Part shown: one piece after another, positions 1 through 12,453 of the stretch | Numbering within the stretch: position 1 is the stretch's first letter | Layout: each line of letters starts with the position of its first letter | From: Entonaema liquescens | Lineage: Eukaryota; Ascomycota; Sordariomycetes; Xylariales; Xylariaceae | DNA length: 64,000 nucleotides | Direction of reading: 5' to 3' | Assembly (NCBI GenBank): GCA_902805475.1 | Contig: CADCSX010000001.1 | Location: 434,001 to 498,000, forward strand | Program-made: the position numbers and the translations under genes | The notes under the pieces: model-generated | The model's database searches: none | What the model was told of the DNA's origin: nothing | The model's input: the letters and a program-made list of their open reading frames with translations, nothing else

Positions 1-3000
1 ATACAATACATCACAGTAGGAAAAAAAAAAAAAAAAACTAGTAATAACCAAAACAGGAGGAAACACGGGTGACAGACCGCAGTGATCCCTGGATTATCGC
101 GTGTCCCGTTTCTCGAAGCCGGCGCTACGCTCCAATAGCCCTACGAATCCGGACCATTTGTCATCTCACTAAGAGCCGATGATCCGGGTTTCCAATATGA
201 TTCGTTTCGAAGCCAGTGAAATCGGGGCAGTTTCGCGCATGGAACAGCATTTGATTGCCTCGTGTCTTTCGAGGCCAAGACCTGGCACAGAGCGGGCAAG
301 ACCCTGGGATGATTCCCTGTTGGGTCGGGCTGGGTGCACATGCAGATGTGCAGATGTTGTGACGTCACTCGGCATGCTATCTGATGCTTTGGGGGGGTAA
401 GGACATGAGGAGGGGGAAGCGATAGCAACCTCGATAGGGCGTTTTCCCTTAGAATTCTTAGCCGATTGCTAGGCCTGCTCGATGAAAAATGCGACTCGAG
501 GTAATTTTAAATGAAGCATTTCGCAGGATACTGGTGACGATAAGTTGCCATAGGTAACCCCGACTGGTGAAGTGTCCACCATTCGTCCGCCCCCCCTTGC
601 CGATCATCGCTGGGGCGAAAAGGGCAAAAAGAAAGCTAATCGAAAAGAGTCGAGCATTTGCCACATCTGAATGAGTGTGCAAGCTTCCCGGCTTTGTGCT
701 CGTGTAAAACCACAAGCAGCATAGGACCACGGAGTCTTGTATGGTAAACAACTAAATTGCATACCGAGCAAAATAGGAAAGTATGCGCTGCTCATCAGAT
801 TTGCAACAAATTTGTTTGTATGCCGTACAGTAGAGCGACATCGACAGGAGGGACGCACAAATGAAATTCCTTCCTAGGGTCCAGCCACTCCCGACAGATG
901 GAGAGGGGAGATGGGCCGCGATCTCTTGACCCGTTTTGCCCATCTGCTACGCACGAAGTCCACCCGTCCACGTACCAATCCAGTGGAGACTCGGCTTGTT
1001 GTGCGTGCAGGGTATAGAGCCAATCCGCGAAGCCGTACGCAAATGTTCAGTACATTGCTACTTGGGTAGCGGATGTTGAATACGGTGTGGTGAGACAAAG
1101 CGGGAGGACAATTCCTCGACTGCCTCCAGGCGGAATTCCAAGTAGGAAATCCAGTCGGAGAAGCCAGCAGCTAAGGTACGGAGCATCCAACCCTACTCTA
1201 CTGCGTACATAATATGTAAAAATGCAAGCAGCAAGTAGCAAGCAGCAAATAGCAAGCAGCATGCAGAACAACCTAGTACAGAATATGCGACTTTGGCGAG
1301 TCCAGACCAGTGGGGGAATATCTAGGTAGGTATCAAACCTGTAAAGCCCGGGGGTGACAGTGGTTGCCACGCCGGAGCCGAGCGCGAGGCTCGAAGGAGG
1401 TTTGAAGCCATAGAGGCTTTTGTGAGAGATTGATAATAATAATAATAATAATAATAAATAAAGCTGAGATTCTAAAATAAGTGAATAAATGTTTAAAGTA
1501 GCACATGACGTCAAGTCCGCTGCCTCGCTTGAACAACTGGTAACACTTAGTACGATGCATTAGCATCACTTCAAGTTCAGGTCGAACAGGCCGGAGGGCT
1601 AGAAGGCTGGAAGGCTGGATAGGAATACGGCACGTACACGACGGGGCGCGTCAGCTCATTGCCGTATCGAGCCTCCCTGGACTCCATGGATTCTTCCCCC
1701 GAGAGACGGACTGTCTCGCATCTAGGTAAAGTTAGGGAAACCCATCTGAGTGGAACGTTGACTACCGCCCGCGGACTTTGCAAGCTTGTACCCTGTCGAG
1801 TTGATTTAAGTCTCGTGGTTGTGGAAAGGTACCTATGTAAGCTGTGGGAATAGTTGTGTTTAGTGGTTTTGGTTAGGTACACTTCTTTAAACGATGTGAA
1901 AGATTACCTTATACCCTTACCTACCTAGGTACTTAGGCGCATGGTAATGGCGTTACCCCCCACAAACGCTTTGCAACTGCCTCAGAAAATGCCAGATAGA
2001 TTCTAGTACACGGAGGCTGCTATGGGATGTGATTACTCGATTCGTCTTGGTTGTACGAAACCTACAAAAATTACCTATAAAATTATACTGTATCTAAGGT
2101 ACATCAGGTGGGAGTACCTAGGTATGTACCATAATCAGATAGGTAAATCTTTCTTCTACGCTAAGTACCGTACTATAGCGAGATAGGCGCAAAAGTACTT
2201 AGATACCCACATAGCGACATGGGCGGCAACCCAACAGTTCGTATTGAACTTGTCCATGCGGAGGCGAGAAATCTGGTCAACTTGGAGGGTCAAGAGGTCA
2301 GCTTGCTTTCTCCCCTTACCTTGGATCTGATAACGTATCTAAGTATGTATGTAATGTCGAAAATAATTAAACGTTCCTTAAAAAATAGAGATACCATGCA
2401 TGCCTCATTTGATATATTACATAGGTATAGATCACGCTTATACAGTTATGTACATGTAAAGGCTATTTGGTTTTAGTGCCATATGGAAGTATTTGTATAT
2501 ATGTATGTAGATACAAAGTATGTGCCCACATGATACCTACGGAGTGGGTATCGGGGACCCTTCTTTCTCCCAACATCTAAATTTGGATAATGGGAAGGCA
2601 TATCTTCACAAAGATAGAAAAAAAAAAATTTATTTATCAAGGCGAAAATTACAATGAAACAAAAACACACACACCCACACAAAAAAGCGACATATTATCT
2701 GCTTGTTAATGGGTTGTTAATGCCTGAATATACGTACGAATACACAGTTACGATTTGACCCAACTCACACATTAAGTTCTATGCGTGGCTGGTTCGACCC
2801 GGCTATTTCCTTCCCCAAGCCGTACTTCCCTCAGGTGGTAGCGACCATAACAACCAATAACAACCAATAGCGGCCAGTCAAAAAAGGGCAAGACTAAGGG
2901 CAAAGACTGGGCTAGCACGTAGCGCGGTCCATAGCCCAGCCCATAGCCAGTCCATAGGTCTTTCTTTCTCGCCCTCTCGCCTTCTCATCCTTCAGCACCT

Positions 3001-3670
3001 AGCAACCCCCCGACCCGTTGTCCCCGCCTAAATCTTCACTTTCCCTTATTGCATCTTCTTTTTACCAGGGTTCTAATTGAAAAGCTAAAGGCGGCCCACC
3101 CGTCCAGTTAGGTTAACGTAGCGGCCCTTTACATACCTTGACATACATTTTACAGTACATACACCTCCTCCCAGCCTGAGCCCTCGTCTCTCCACCCACT
3201 CGCTTTCAAGCAGGGTCTCTCCTTATTCCGACAGAAGAGGCCTTCCCTTCCAGATTTATCCATCTCACCAAAGTCACACAATTACCCTATACGACGACAC
3301 GACCACCTATTATCATCTTTTACATTCGAGCATTCCTATCGTTGTAATTGTATAACTAGTTAGTCCTAAATCATTTTTATATTCACGAATCCGAACTTTG
3401 ACACGGTTGTCAAATCGCTCCCTTCCAACCGCCGTCGAGGCGGGCACGCCGCGACAAATTGCGATAGCGATAGAGATAGAGATCCCTTTTTTTTAACCCA
3501 CTGGTCTGCTCTTGTATTCCTTGTATCATCGACATCGGCATCGTCCTGCTCCATGCGTTCGTCATAAGCCCATCCAGCGCCCACCGAACGCTGGCCCGCC
3601 CGTTGTCTTACCAATTTACGATTGATAACCCCCATTTTCAAGACGATTTAAACGTCTTAGATCCATAATC
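1..3670. other. Intergenic region and leader of nik-1
   Basis: I see no convincing gene here; open frames are short and have no recognisable motif. There is an A-run at 21-37, a (TAA)n microsatellite at about 1434-1459, and several copies of the word CCTAGGTA (near 1323, 1925 and 2117). From about 2,950 onward the plus strand becomes CT-rich, which is typical of a fungal promoter and 5' leader, and fits the gene starting near 3671. Leader introns are possible but I cannot place them. Confidence 0.6.
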
Positions 3671-6600
3671 ATGAGGGTGATGGCCGACGAGGAGACCTTG
3701 GTGGCTACTGCTGCCATTGTTAAGTCATTAGCCGTCTATCCGCAGGATGTCAATTCCGTTCCTGTTCCTATCGGCACCAATTCTCAAATCAGGTTACCTG
3801 GCCATGAAAGCCATGCCAAGGAAACCCTTGAGCGTGAGCTCTCTGCCCTTGTAGTCAGGATCCAACAGCTTGAGGCCAAGGCAAGTGTTGGGAATGGCGC
3901 AACTTTTCCCGATACCCCCAACGAGACGGCTGAATCTCTCTTTGGCGATGAGTCCCCTAGTTCCCTAGGTTCCAAATCGTCAAGACAGTCCCGGTTTGCA
4001 GTCCTCCCTCCCGCCCGAAACGGCGTTGGTGAGGAACGAGCCGTGAAGGTTCTTCCTCTCACTAATGAAGATCTTGAGGGGCTTCATGAGCATGTTATAG
4101 ATCAGTCGAAAATACTCGACAACCAACGCCAAGAATTGACGAATGTCAATGCTCAACTTATAGAACAAAAGCAACTGCAAGAGAAAGCCCTTGAACTAAT
4201 CGAAAAGAACGGGTCGCTGCTTTGGAACGAGAATTATGGAAGCACCAAAAGGCCAATGAGGCCTTCCAAAAGCCCTTCGTGAGATCGGTGCTATTGTTAG
4301 CGCTGTCGCACGGGGTGATCTCACTATGAAGGTTCGAATGAATACCGTAGAAATGGACCCAGAAATCACGACTTTCAAACGGACTATCAACACCATGATG
4401 GATCAGCTTCAGGTCTTCGCTAGCGAAGTGTCTCGTGTCGCGCGTGAAGTCGGCACAGATGGCATACTCGGCGGCCAGGCTATGATCGAAGGTGTAGACG
4501 GCACTTGGAAAGAACTTACGGACAATGGTAAGAGTACCTCGTGAAATGCTTATTGCGGGTTACTGACTTCCGGGTAGTTAACGTTATGGCTCAAAATCTT
4601 ACTGATCAAGGTTCGTTTAAAATTGAGATTTGCTTAGCCTATGGCAGTAGCTAATCATTATTTACAGTGCGAGAGATTGCATCAGTGACCACTGCTGTTG
4701 CTCATGGTGACTTAACTAAGAAGATCGAGAGGCCAGCCAACGGTGAAATTCTTCAGCTCCAGCAGACGATCAATACTATGGTAGAACAATTACGTACATT
4801 TGCTTCCGAAGTCAGTCGTGTCGCCCGCGATGTGGGTACCGAAGGTATTTTAGGGGGACAGGCCGATGTGATGGGTGTTCAAGGTATATGGAATGAGTTA
4901 ACGGTAAACGTGAACGCTATGGCGAATAATCTCACGACACAAGTGCGTGATATTGCCAAGGTCACAACTGCAGTCGCCAAAGGAGATCTCACTCAGAAAA
5001 TTCAAGCCGAATGCAGGGGTGAGATTTTCGAACTCAAGTCGACTATCAACTCTATGGTTGAGCAATTATCACAGTTTGCACGCGAAGTCAGCAAGATTGC
5101 GCGAGAAGTCGGAACCGAAGGTCGTCTTGGTGGTCAGGCTACGGTGAATGATGTTGAAGGCACCTGGCGTGATCTTACTGACAATGTTAACGGTATGGCT
5201 ATGAATTTGACGACTCAGGTGCGCGAGATTTCCAAGGTTACCACCGCCGTGGCTGCAGGAGACCTATCTCAGAAGATTACCGTCGAGGTCAAGGGCGAAA
5301 TGCTTAGACTCAAGCTCACCATCAACTCCATGGTGGACCGCCTAGGGAAGTTTGCCTTCGAAGTCAGCAAGGTTGCCAGAGAAGTCGGAACCGATGGAAC
5401 CTTAGGTGGCCAAGCTCGAGTTGACGATGTAGAAGGAAAATGGAAAGACCTCACCGAGAACGTCAACACCATGGCTCTGAACCTGACGTCCCAGGTACGA
5501 GGTATATCCACTGTTACTCAAGCCATTGCCGACGGCGACATGAGCCAGAAGATCGACGTCCAAGCGAAGGGCGAGATACTCGTATTAAAGGAAACTATTA
5601 ACAACATGGTTGACCGCTTGTCGGTCTTCTGTAACGAAGTGCAGCGCGTAGCAAAGGATGTCGGTGTAGACGGAAAATGGGAGGCCAAGCAGATGTTGGA
5701 GGCTTAAAGGGACGATGGAAGGAGATCACAGCGGATGTCAACACAATGGCGACAAACTTGGTAGGTCCTGCTCTTACTTACCTGTTACATGTTATACTCG
5801 GCAAGGCTAATTATATCATCTAGACAACCCAGGTGCGAGCTTTCGGCGATATTACTAACGCCGCTACCGACGGAAATTTCACGAAGCTTGTTGACGTAGA
5901 AGCTTCCGGCGAGATGGACGAGCTCAAGCGAAAAATTAACCAGATGGTGTATAACCTTCGGGACAGTATCCAGAGAAATACGCAGGCACGAGAGGCGGCT
6001 GAGCAGGCGAATAAGACCAAGTCAGAATTCCTGGCGAATATGTCCCACGAGATACGAACCCCTATGAACGGTATCATTGGAATGACTCAGTTGACCCTCG
6101 ACACCGACCTCACGCAATATCAGAGAGAAATGCTGAATATTGTGAACAACCTTGCCAACAGTCTGTTGACTATCATTGACGACATATTGGATCTTTCAAA
6201 GATTGAAGCTCGAAGGATGGTAATAGAGGAGATCCCGTACACATTACGGGGTACTGTCTTCAACGCCCTAAAGACGTTGGCTGTCAAGGCAAACGAGAAG
6301 TTCTTAGACCTCACATACCGGGTTGATAGCTCCGTCCCCGATTATGTGGTCGGTGATTCCTTCCGTTTGCGGCAGATCATTTTGAACTTGGTGGGCAACG
6401 CCATTAAGTTTACAGAGCACGGCGAAGTCAGCTTGACGATTCGGAAAGCCGAAGGTGCCCCTCCGAAGGACCCCCGCGAGTACGCAATCGAGTTTGTCGT
6501 TTCAGACACGGGTATAGGGATCCCGCCAGATAAGCTCGACTTGATTTTCGATACTTTCCAGCAAGCGGACGGATCAATGACTCGCAAGTTCGGTGGTACT

Positions 6601-7808
6601 GGCTTGGGTCTATCAATCTCGAAAAGATTGGTGAACCTGATGGGTGGTGACGTCTGGGTTAAGAGCGAGTTTGGAAAAGGTAGCTCGTTCTACTTTACAT
6701 GCGTGGTCAAGTTGGCAGACGGCGAGGTCGCATCCATCGAAAAGCAGTTGAAACCTTACAAAGGACATCAAGTGCTATTTATCGACAAGGGGCGCACCCA
6801 ATATGGGAAAGAAATCGTCAACATGCTGCAGAGGCTTGGGTTAGTACCGGTGGTTGTAAACACCGAAGGAAATCCTCACGTTCCTGGCTCGGACGACCCA
6901 CCGTACGATGTGATCATCGTAGAGTCTATTGACACTGCTCGTAAGTTAAGGGCTGTCGAAGACTTCAAGTACCTCCCAATTGTCCTCTTGGCTCCGGTTG
7001 TTCACGTCAACCTGAAGTCATGCTTGGATCTAGGTATTACATCTTACATGACAACTCCTTGCAAACCAATTGACTTAGGTAATGGAATGGTCCCTGCTTT
7101 GGAGAACCGTGCTACGCCATCCTTGGCCGATAACACGAAATCGTTCGAAATCCTCCTTGCTGAGGATAACAGAGTTAACCAGCGACTGGCTGTAAAGATT
7201 CTGGAGAAGTATCACCACGCTGTTACCGTGGTTGGAAACGGTTTGGAAGCGGTGGAGGCTGTGAAAAAGAAGAAGTTCGACGTCATCCTAATGGATGTTC
7301 AGATGCCAATAATGGTTTGACACCCGCCACAATACTCTGGATCCAATTACAACTTACTAACCATATGTAGGGAGGCTTCGAAGCCACTAATAAGATACGC
7401 GAGTACGAACGCAGCCTCGGTTCCCACCGCACGCCGATCATTGCATTAACAGCCCATGCCATGATGGGAGACCGGGAGAGGTGTATACAGGCCCAGATGG
7501 ACGAATACTTGTCCAAACCCCTACAGCAAAACCACTTGATACAGACTATCCTCAAGTGCGCAACGCTTGGCGGTGCTCTTCTCGAGAAGAACCGAGAACG
7601 GGAGTTGGCACGTCAAGCCGAGCAGAAGAACGGTGGCAAACCGAATGGCTCGGCACATTTGAGGCCTAGCTTAGAGGGCCGTTCGATAACGTCAAACGAG
7701 CCCTTAATGGGGACCATGGAGAGCCCATCTCTCGTAACAGCGAATCAAGACGATCCGCTGCACAGGGCACGTTCAAACCTCTCTGAACCTTGTGTTCAAA
7801 ATGACTAA
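3671..7808 (+). CDS. nik-1: Group III HAMP-repeat hybrid histidine kinase (NIK-1/OS-1 family), with three apparent one-base deletions
   Basis: Cytosolic osmosensing hybrid kinase that acts above the HOG MAP-kinase phosphorelay; the family is the target of dicarboximide and phenylpyrrole fungicides. The ATG at 3680 (MADEETL) fits the family better than 3671. In order: an N-terminal coiled coil, a series of roughly 92-residue HAMP repeats (each with GTxGxLGGQA and LTxNVN), the H-box MSHEIRTPMNG (near 6043), N and G boxes (DTGIGIP, GGTGLGLSISKRL), and a receiver domain with the phospho-Asp motif VILMDVQMP. Introns: 4528-4577, 4611-4667, 5761-5823 and 7315-7370. The frame breaks at 4207/4208, 4272/4273 and in the A-run 5674-5677; each is mended by one added base. 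With those, the coding length is 3906 nt, giving 1301 aa, close to the roughly 1300 aa usual for the family. The identity is certain; whether the breaks are real is not. Confidence 0.97.
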
Positions 7809-10800
7809 CTTGCGGTCGTTCCGTTCAGCTCCTGATCAGAGCTCATAGTAACTGATCAGCTTCCAGTGCCGGCCAGGCGTGAAGAGCACCACTCGCTTCG
7901 AGTCGTGTGTCTATTCATGCGTCCGGAGTCCGTGTTCCAATCAGGATCAATTCTTGATCATTCTCACGATACCCACGGCCTATGAGAATGCCATCAGTTC
8001 CAGGCATCACCACCTAACTTTCTTGTACTCTCGTTACCACAAGCTTGATTACGAGTGGTGTAAAACCGGCTGCTGTTGTTGTCCGTTCTCGGGTCTATGC
8101 TTTTTTTTATATGACGACACACGGGGGGGTTGAATAGGATGTGCCGCTTTTGGGGAGGAGCTATTGCAATTGTCGGTGTTTCATTGGGCGTTATTTTGGC
8201 TTTATGTTTGAACATCAGTCATGCGTCGTTTGTGAATATATTAGTCATGGGAAGGTCCTCGGTACAGTCATTCGGCTATATCGAACTACTGGAGAGAGGG
8301 TTCCGCCTCTGGAAGGAATACGCGAAGTTTATGGATCGAGTAGCGGGATACTAGATTCCTGTTGTTGAAATCTGGACAGTTGGCTTATATCATATTCGGA
8401 AGTAAATAGTGGCAGGGTCCCTGTATCATGGAATTCAGTTGGCGCTTCCTATGTTCGTTGATTGTTAGTCCATGTTGAAAAGTGGGAGGTGTAGCCTCCT
8501 GGTACGCAAATGGGATGGGTCATTTGTTAATGGATAAGAAATGACAAGCCAGGATACTTCATCTCTTCCAAATGCGTGTAATATCGTGTCAAGTTGCATA
8601 GTGATCTTGTCTGCTACTTTTTGCCAACATAGGAGTGTCATTACCAGGTAGTGATGGAACCATATAACATGAATCCATATTAGGCTTATCGCGATATGCA
8701 AAGCTCATGGTAGTATATACCTCTTATTAATATGCATGCGAATTTATGGCGTGTATCAACCTTACTGTGTACACCGGTGGGCAAGAACATCTGGTATATT
8801 TATACTTAGGTAGATAACTAGAATCGTCAGTCTGAGTTTTCTAGTGACCAATATACGCACCCAATACAACGCTCACCTTTCTCTAGAATTTGGATGAACC
8901 ACACACCATGAAAAATGATGGTCATATTCTGGTAACTAGGAGGGAAAGGCATTAAAACGACGATTATTAAAATGTTTAACGAAGGTTTGATCTTTTAGTA
9001 AGATGAAGAATAGACAAACACAACTGTCAAGCATAATACCCGTATAATAGTTCATAGCTCATTATTATAAGCAATAGATATCTATAAACTATTTAACGCT
9101 ATTTGGTTATACGCACGCAGTTTTGAAGGTTATATTTCGAGACGATTTACTAGAGTTTGCATGTCGCAGCTTTCTCACCCCCTTTTTGGGAGACTGGAGG
9201 ATGACTGAATACTACTGTCATTTTGCATAGTGTTCTAGCAATGGCTCGAATTAGTCATTATATAATTGCCAGGGACCCCATGCTGCCGAATAGTTTGGGT
9301 CTTCTTGTACAAGATCATTATTGGATTATTAGGGGCCTGTTTTGTCCGATTTACGGTAGTAATGGTCGTGGTAGTGGTCCAGCAACTAAACTTGTATTAG
9401 GATAGAATTTCGTTTGGAGACAAAGTTAGCCTTCTTCTGTTTCTGATGGTAGAATATTCAAGAACTCATTAAAACCACATCCTCGCTACGTTGGGAATGC
9501 TTAAACGACAACCAGAATCGTAGTTCCGCGGTCGTGTCCCAGTATACACTCATCTTTTTATTCCCCTTAGCAGTGTGCTGCCATATATTATTAACAACCA
9601 GTGCTTTATTTCGTGCCAAATCTACTGCCTATACTATATTCTTCGTAGAGTCTGTCCCTGGATCTTCGAAAGTGCCCAGATTTCGTGCGTTGACTTACTG
9701 ATTTATAATGTGAAAACACAACTCCCCGAATGGAGATGGAGATAGGGATGGATCATGCTCCCCAAAGGCCTGTGTAGCTTCTTGTCTTGTGGGAATAATA
9801 TTTCCCCTTGAAATTTTAGTTTCTTAGTCCCCGGTTAGTCGAACTAGTATGATGATTATTTACAGATCTATATCTTGAGCCGACATTAAGATAGCGTGAG
9901 TACGGCGGAGTCCGCTCCGCGCATATTTTAGACGCGCTATAGGTCTTGGGAGCTGCACCTGTTAGCTATGGCGGTAATTCGTGACGTACCGTGGCCCTCC
10001 ATTGTCTCTCCCCTGACGTCAATAACCCGGGCATGGAGATCTCTCCACAGGCGGGTTATCATGGGTCTGAGTCGTACGTCTCCCAAGCTCCGGTCCAATG
10101 GGCCAGATATTATCACCACAGTTGTGCCGGAGCTGAGCTCCCACGGGACGCGTCTAGAAGAAACAATTCAAAGAACACACGGGCTCGTACGCAAACCTTC
10201 CCTTCCCCAGCGCGAACCGAGTAGCGATCCATGGAGAGCGTTCCGTTGGGTTAGTTGGCAGCTCCTATTCCATCCCCGTGCATACGTCCATATACGAAAA
10301 TGACTAACCTAGTCGTGTGATTGTGGGACCACCGTGAGTTTTTTTTTCTCTCTCGATCCGAGCACACGTCCTGGCGTTGTGGATTCCCTTACCAAGCCTC
10401 GACAAATCAGCCCCTCAAAAAAACGCTGTCTCGGTCAGCCGAAAAAAGCATCATCATTCTGTCTTTGATGCCCAGAAATAGATTCGGACCTGTCGATCGT
10501 GTCTTGTGTCGGCCGGACGGTTGATGGATTGCGATTTGGATGCGATCCGCATGTGCTCACGAATCGGTAGACGATGATAGGTAGAACAGGTCTACCCCTG
10601 AACGGCGCCGCTCCCCAATACCAGGCGATGTCAGACGTTCAAATTTCGTTTAAAACCGTGCCCGAGGACTTTCTGGATTCAGCTACCAGTACTAATGAGA
10701 TATTGGATTCTCCTGCTTTACGTCACTTACCACGATGAGCCTCAAGACACCGTTCCCATCTTACCTTGGAATAATATCCACATTTTACCCGCTGCTCCTT

Positions 10801-11228
10801 TTAGACTACTCTTGTAGCCAACAACCTGCTTCCATAACGGTCACATCGTGTCCGTCACGTTAGACCTAATGATCTAGACTTTGCAGCTAATGCAATAGGC
10901 TGTTGTAATCTATATATCGTTATATGCATACATTAAATATGTACGTCGGTCTGGATCTGTGCCACCAACGTCTCTGCGGGAAGCTTCTTTGTGAGCCTCC
11001 CCGACCTCCTAGGATAATCTACATGTAACTTGCATGCGGGGGACTATGTGTATGCATGTACGTGTATGTATGGGTAGGGTGGCGAATTTCGGTGATCGAG
11101 TGACTGAAGATAGCTTCGCTTAACATGTACTCCTTCAACCTTGCTATAGCAGATAACTGTACAGTACCGGCATCCCCCGCTTAAATAAAGACTGGAGTGG
11201 CTCGATAGACGAGAAGGAAAGCAACATA
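7809..11228. other. Intergenic, 3.4 kb
   Basis: The first few hundred bases are probably the 3' untranslated region of the kinase gene. The rest is AT-rich with only short open frames. A GC-richer patch at about 9,900-10,310 carries a 111-codon plus-strand frame (9968-10303) that I do not recognise and cannot call a gene. No tRNA or transposon ends were seen. Confidence 0.55.
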
Positions 11229-12453
11229 TTACTTCTTTGCCTCGGGTCCCTGCTCTTCAACGCTCTTTTCCGTCTGACTAGCATCGAACGAGGCAGATCC
11301 ACCTTCAAACGATGCTAACAGGGCGTCGAGCTTGCTCTCTAAACTTGTCAGATTCGCTTCCAGAGCCGCAGCTTGTTGTTCGCCCCTATTTGAGCATACG
11401 TTAGCACGGTGCGTTTTCCAACAGAGAATCTGCGAAGTGACGCGCAAATTCCCGATCTGCTACTAGTATAGCCAAAAAAAAACTAGTAATTTTCGACGGG
11501 GTTACTTTGAATAGACTGTCCTATTTTAACAAACCGGAAGTCTGTAAGGCTAGTAGTAATCAGATGTTGACACGGTTATGGGACAAGGACATGCCACAGA
11601 AAAACTGAAGATTTTGTGCGACTTTGGGATAGATCGGCATTGGTGTTGTAACGGGAAAGGGCCGGCAACCTAAGCAGCTTTACTAGGCGTCCGACGTGGA
11701 GCCGGTTGCAAAACTAGCCACGCCTAGATACGAGTAGAAGGCAATGCGAGCAAGGCAGGTAGCCACTTGTTTAATCACCCGGGGACTTCCATAGGTGAAA
11801 GCGGTGTTGATGAGTAGGGTCATGAGAGGAATGAGTTTGGTTCCCGCGTAGGGATTACATCTGGATGGGGGTTCAGGTGAGTAAAAGTGTGAGTGGCTTT
11901 GATTTGGATTCGTCGTAGCTACTAGGCGGGGATCTAGAACCTCGGGGGAAGAAGACAGGGGGCCACGCAATGGGGGCTAGTCGCGCGTGTATGCACAAAG
12001 AGAATTTGGCATGATGGGAAGGATGGGCAAACCAGGGGTCTGGGAAGCGATTGGCATGGCAGATGATGGGACATGCGGTGCGCATTTGGGCATTTCCATG
12101 TGGCCACTCTTCCGAACCTCCAGGTCGGGAACATAACGACTAGCTAACTTGATAAGATCGACCGTCGATCTCTTCAAGCAGCCGTCTTGAATTAACAGCA
12201 ATAAGGCTGTGATTTGCGACAGTAAGCTTACGTACCTGGCGAGGTCCTGGAACGCCTATTCCCGACAAGTTTTTGTTAGATCAAAGAATGACTGATACTG
12301 AATAATAAATACTCTTAAACTTACCTTTGCCATCTCGACTTGCGCTGTCGCAGCTGAAGCTGAAGTTGAAGCATCCGCCGAACCCCCATTAGGCTCCGAA
12401 GCCTTGGATGTGGAGGTTTCTTTGCTGTCTGACGGCGATGGCGACTTAGACAT
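11229..12453 (-). CDS. Small coiled-coil protein, three exons including a 20-nt micro-exon
   Basis: I do not recognise the family. Exon 1 (12453-12325) encodes a Ser/Ala-rich start, MSKSPSPSD, ending at AQVEMAK. It is followed by a 69-bp intron (12256-12324) with GTAAGT and AATAG ends. Exon 2 appears to be only 20 nt (12255-12236), followed by a strong GTACGT donor. Exon 3 (11385-11229) encodes a helical stretch (EANLTSLESKLDALLASFE) and an acidic end. Joined, the three exons total 306 nt, exactly 102 codons (101 aa), and the junction reads AFQDLARGEQQAAALEANL, a continuous heptad-like helix. The cost is an 850-bp second intron (11386-12235), long for this genome. The alternative is that exon 2 reads on to a stop at 11977, giving an unrelated tail. 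BLOC-1-type or other small coiled-coil subunits are possible, but this is only a guess. Confidence 0.6.

Noticed and set aside
2740..2815. Possible tRNA (GGTTCGACCC at 2791)
   Set aside because: Resembles a B box, but no A box, anticodon arm or pairing acceptor stem is seen.
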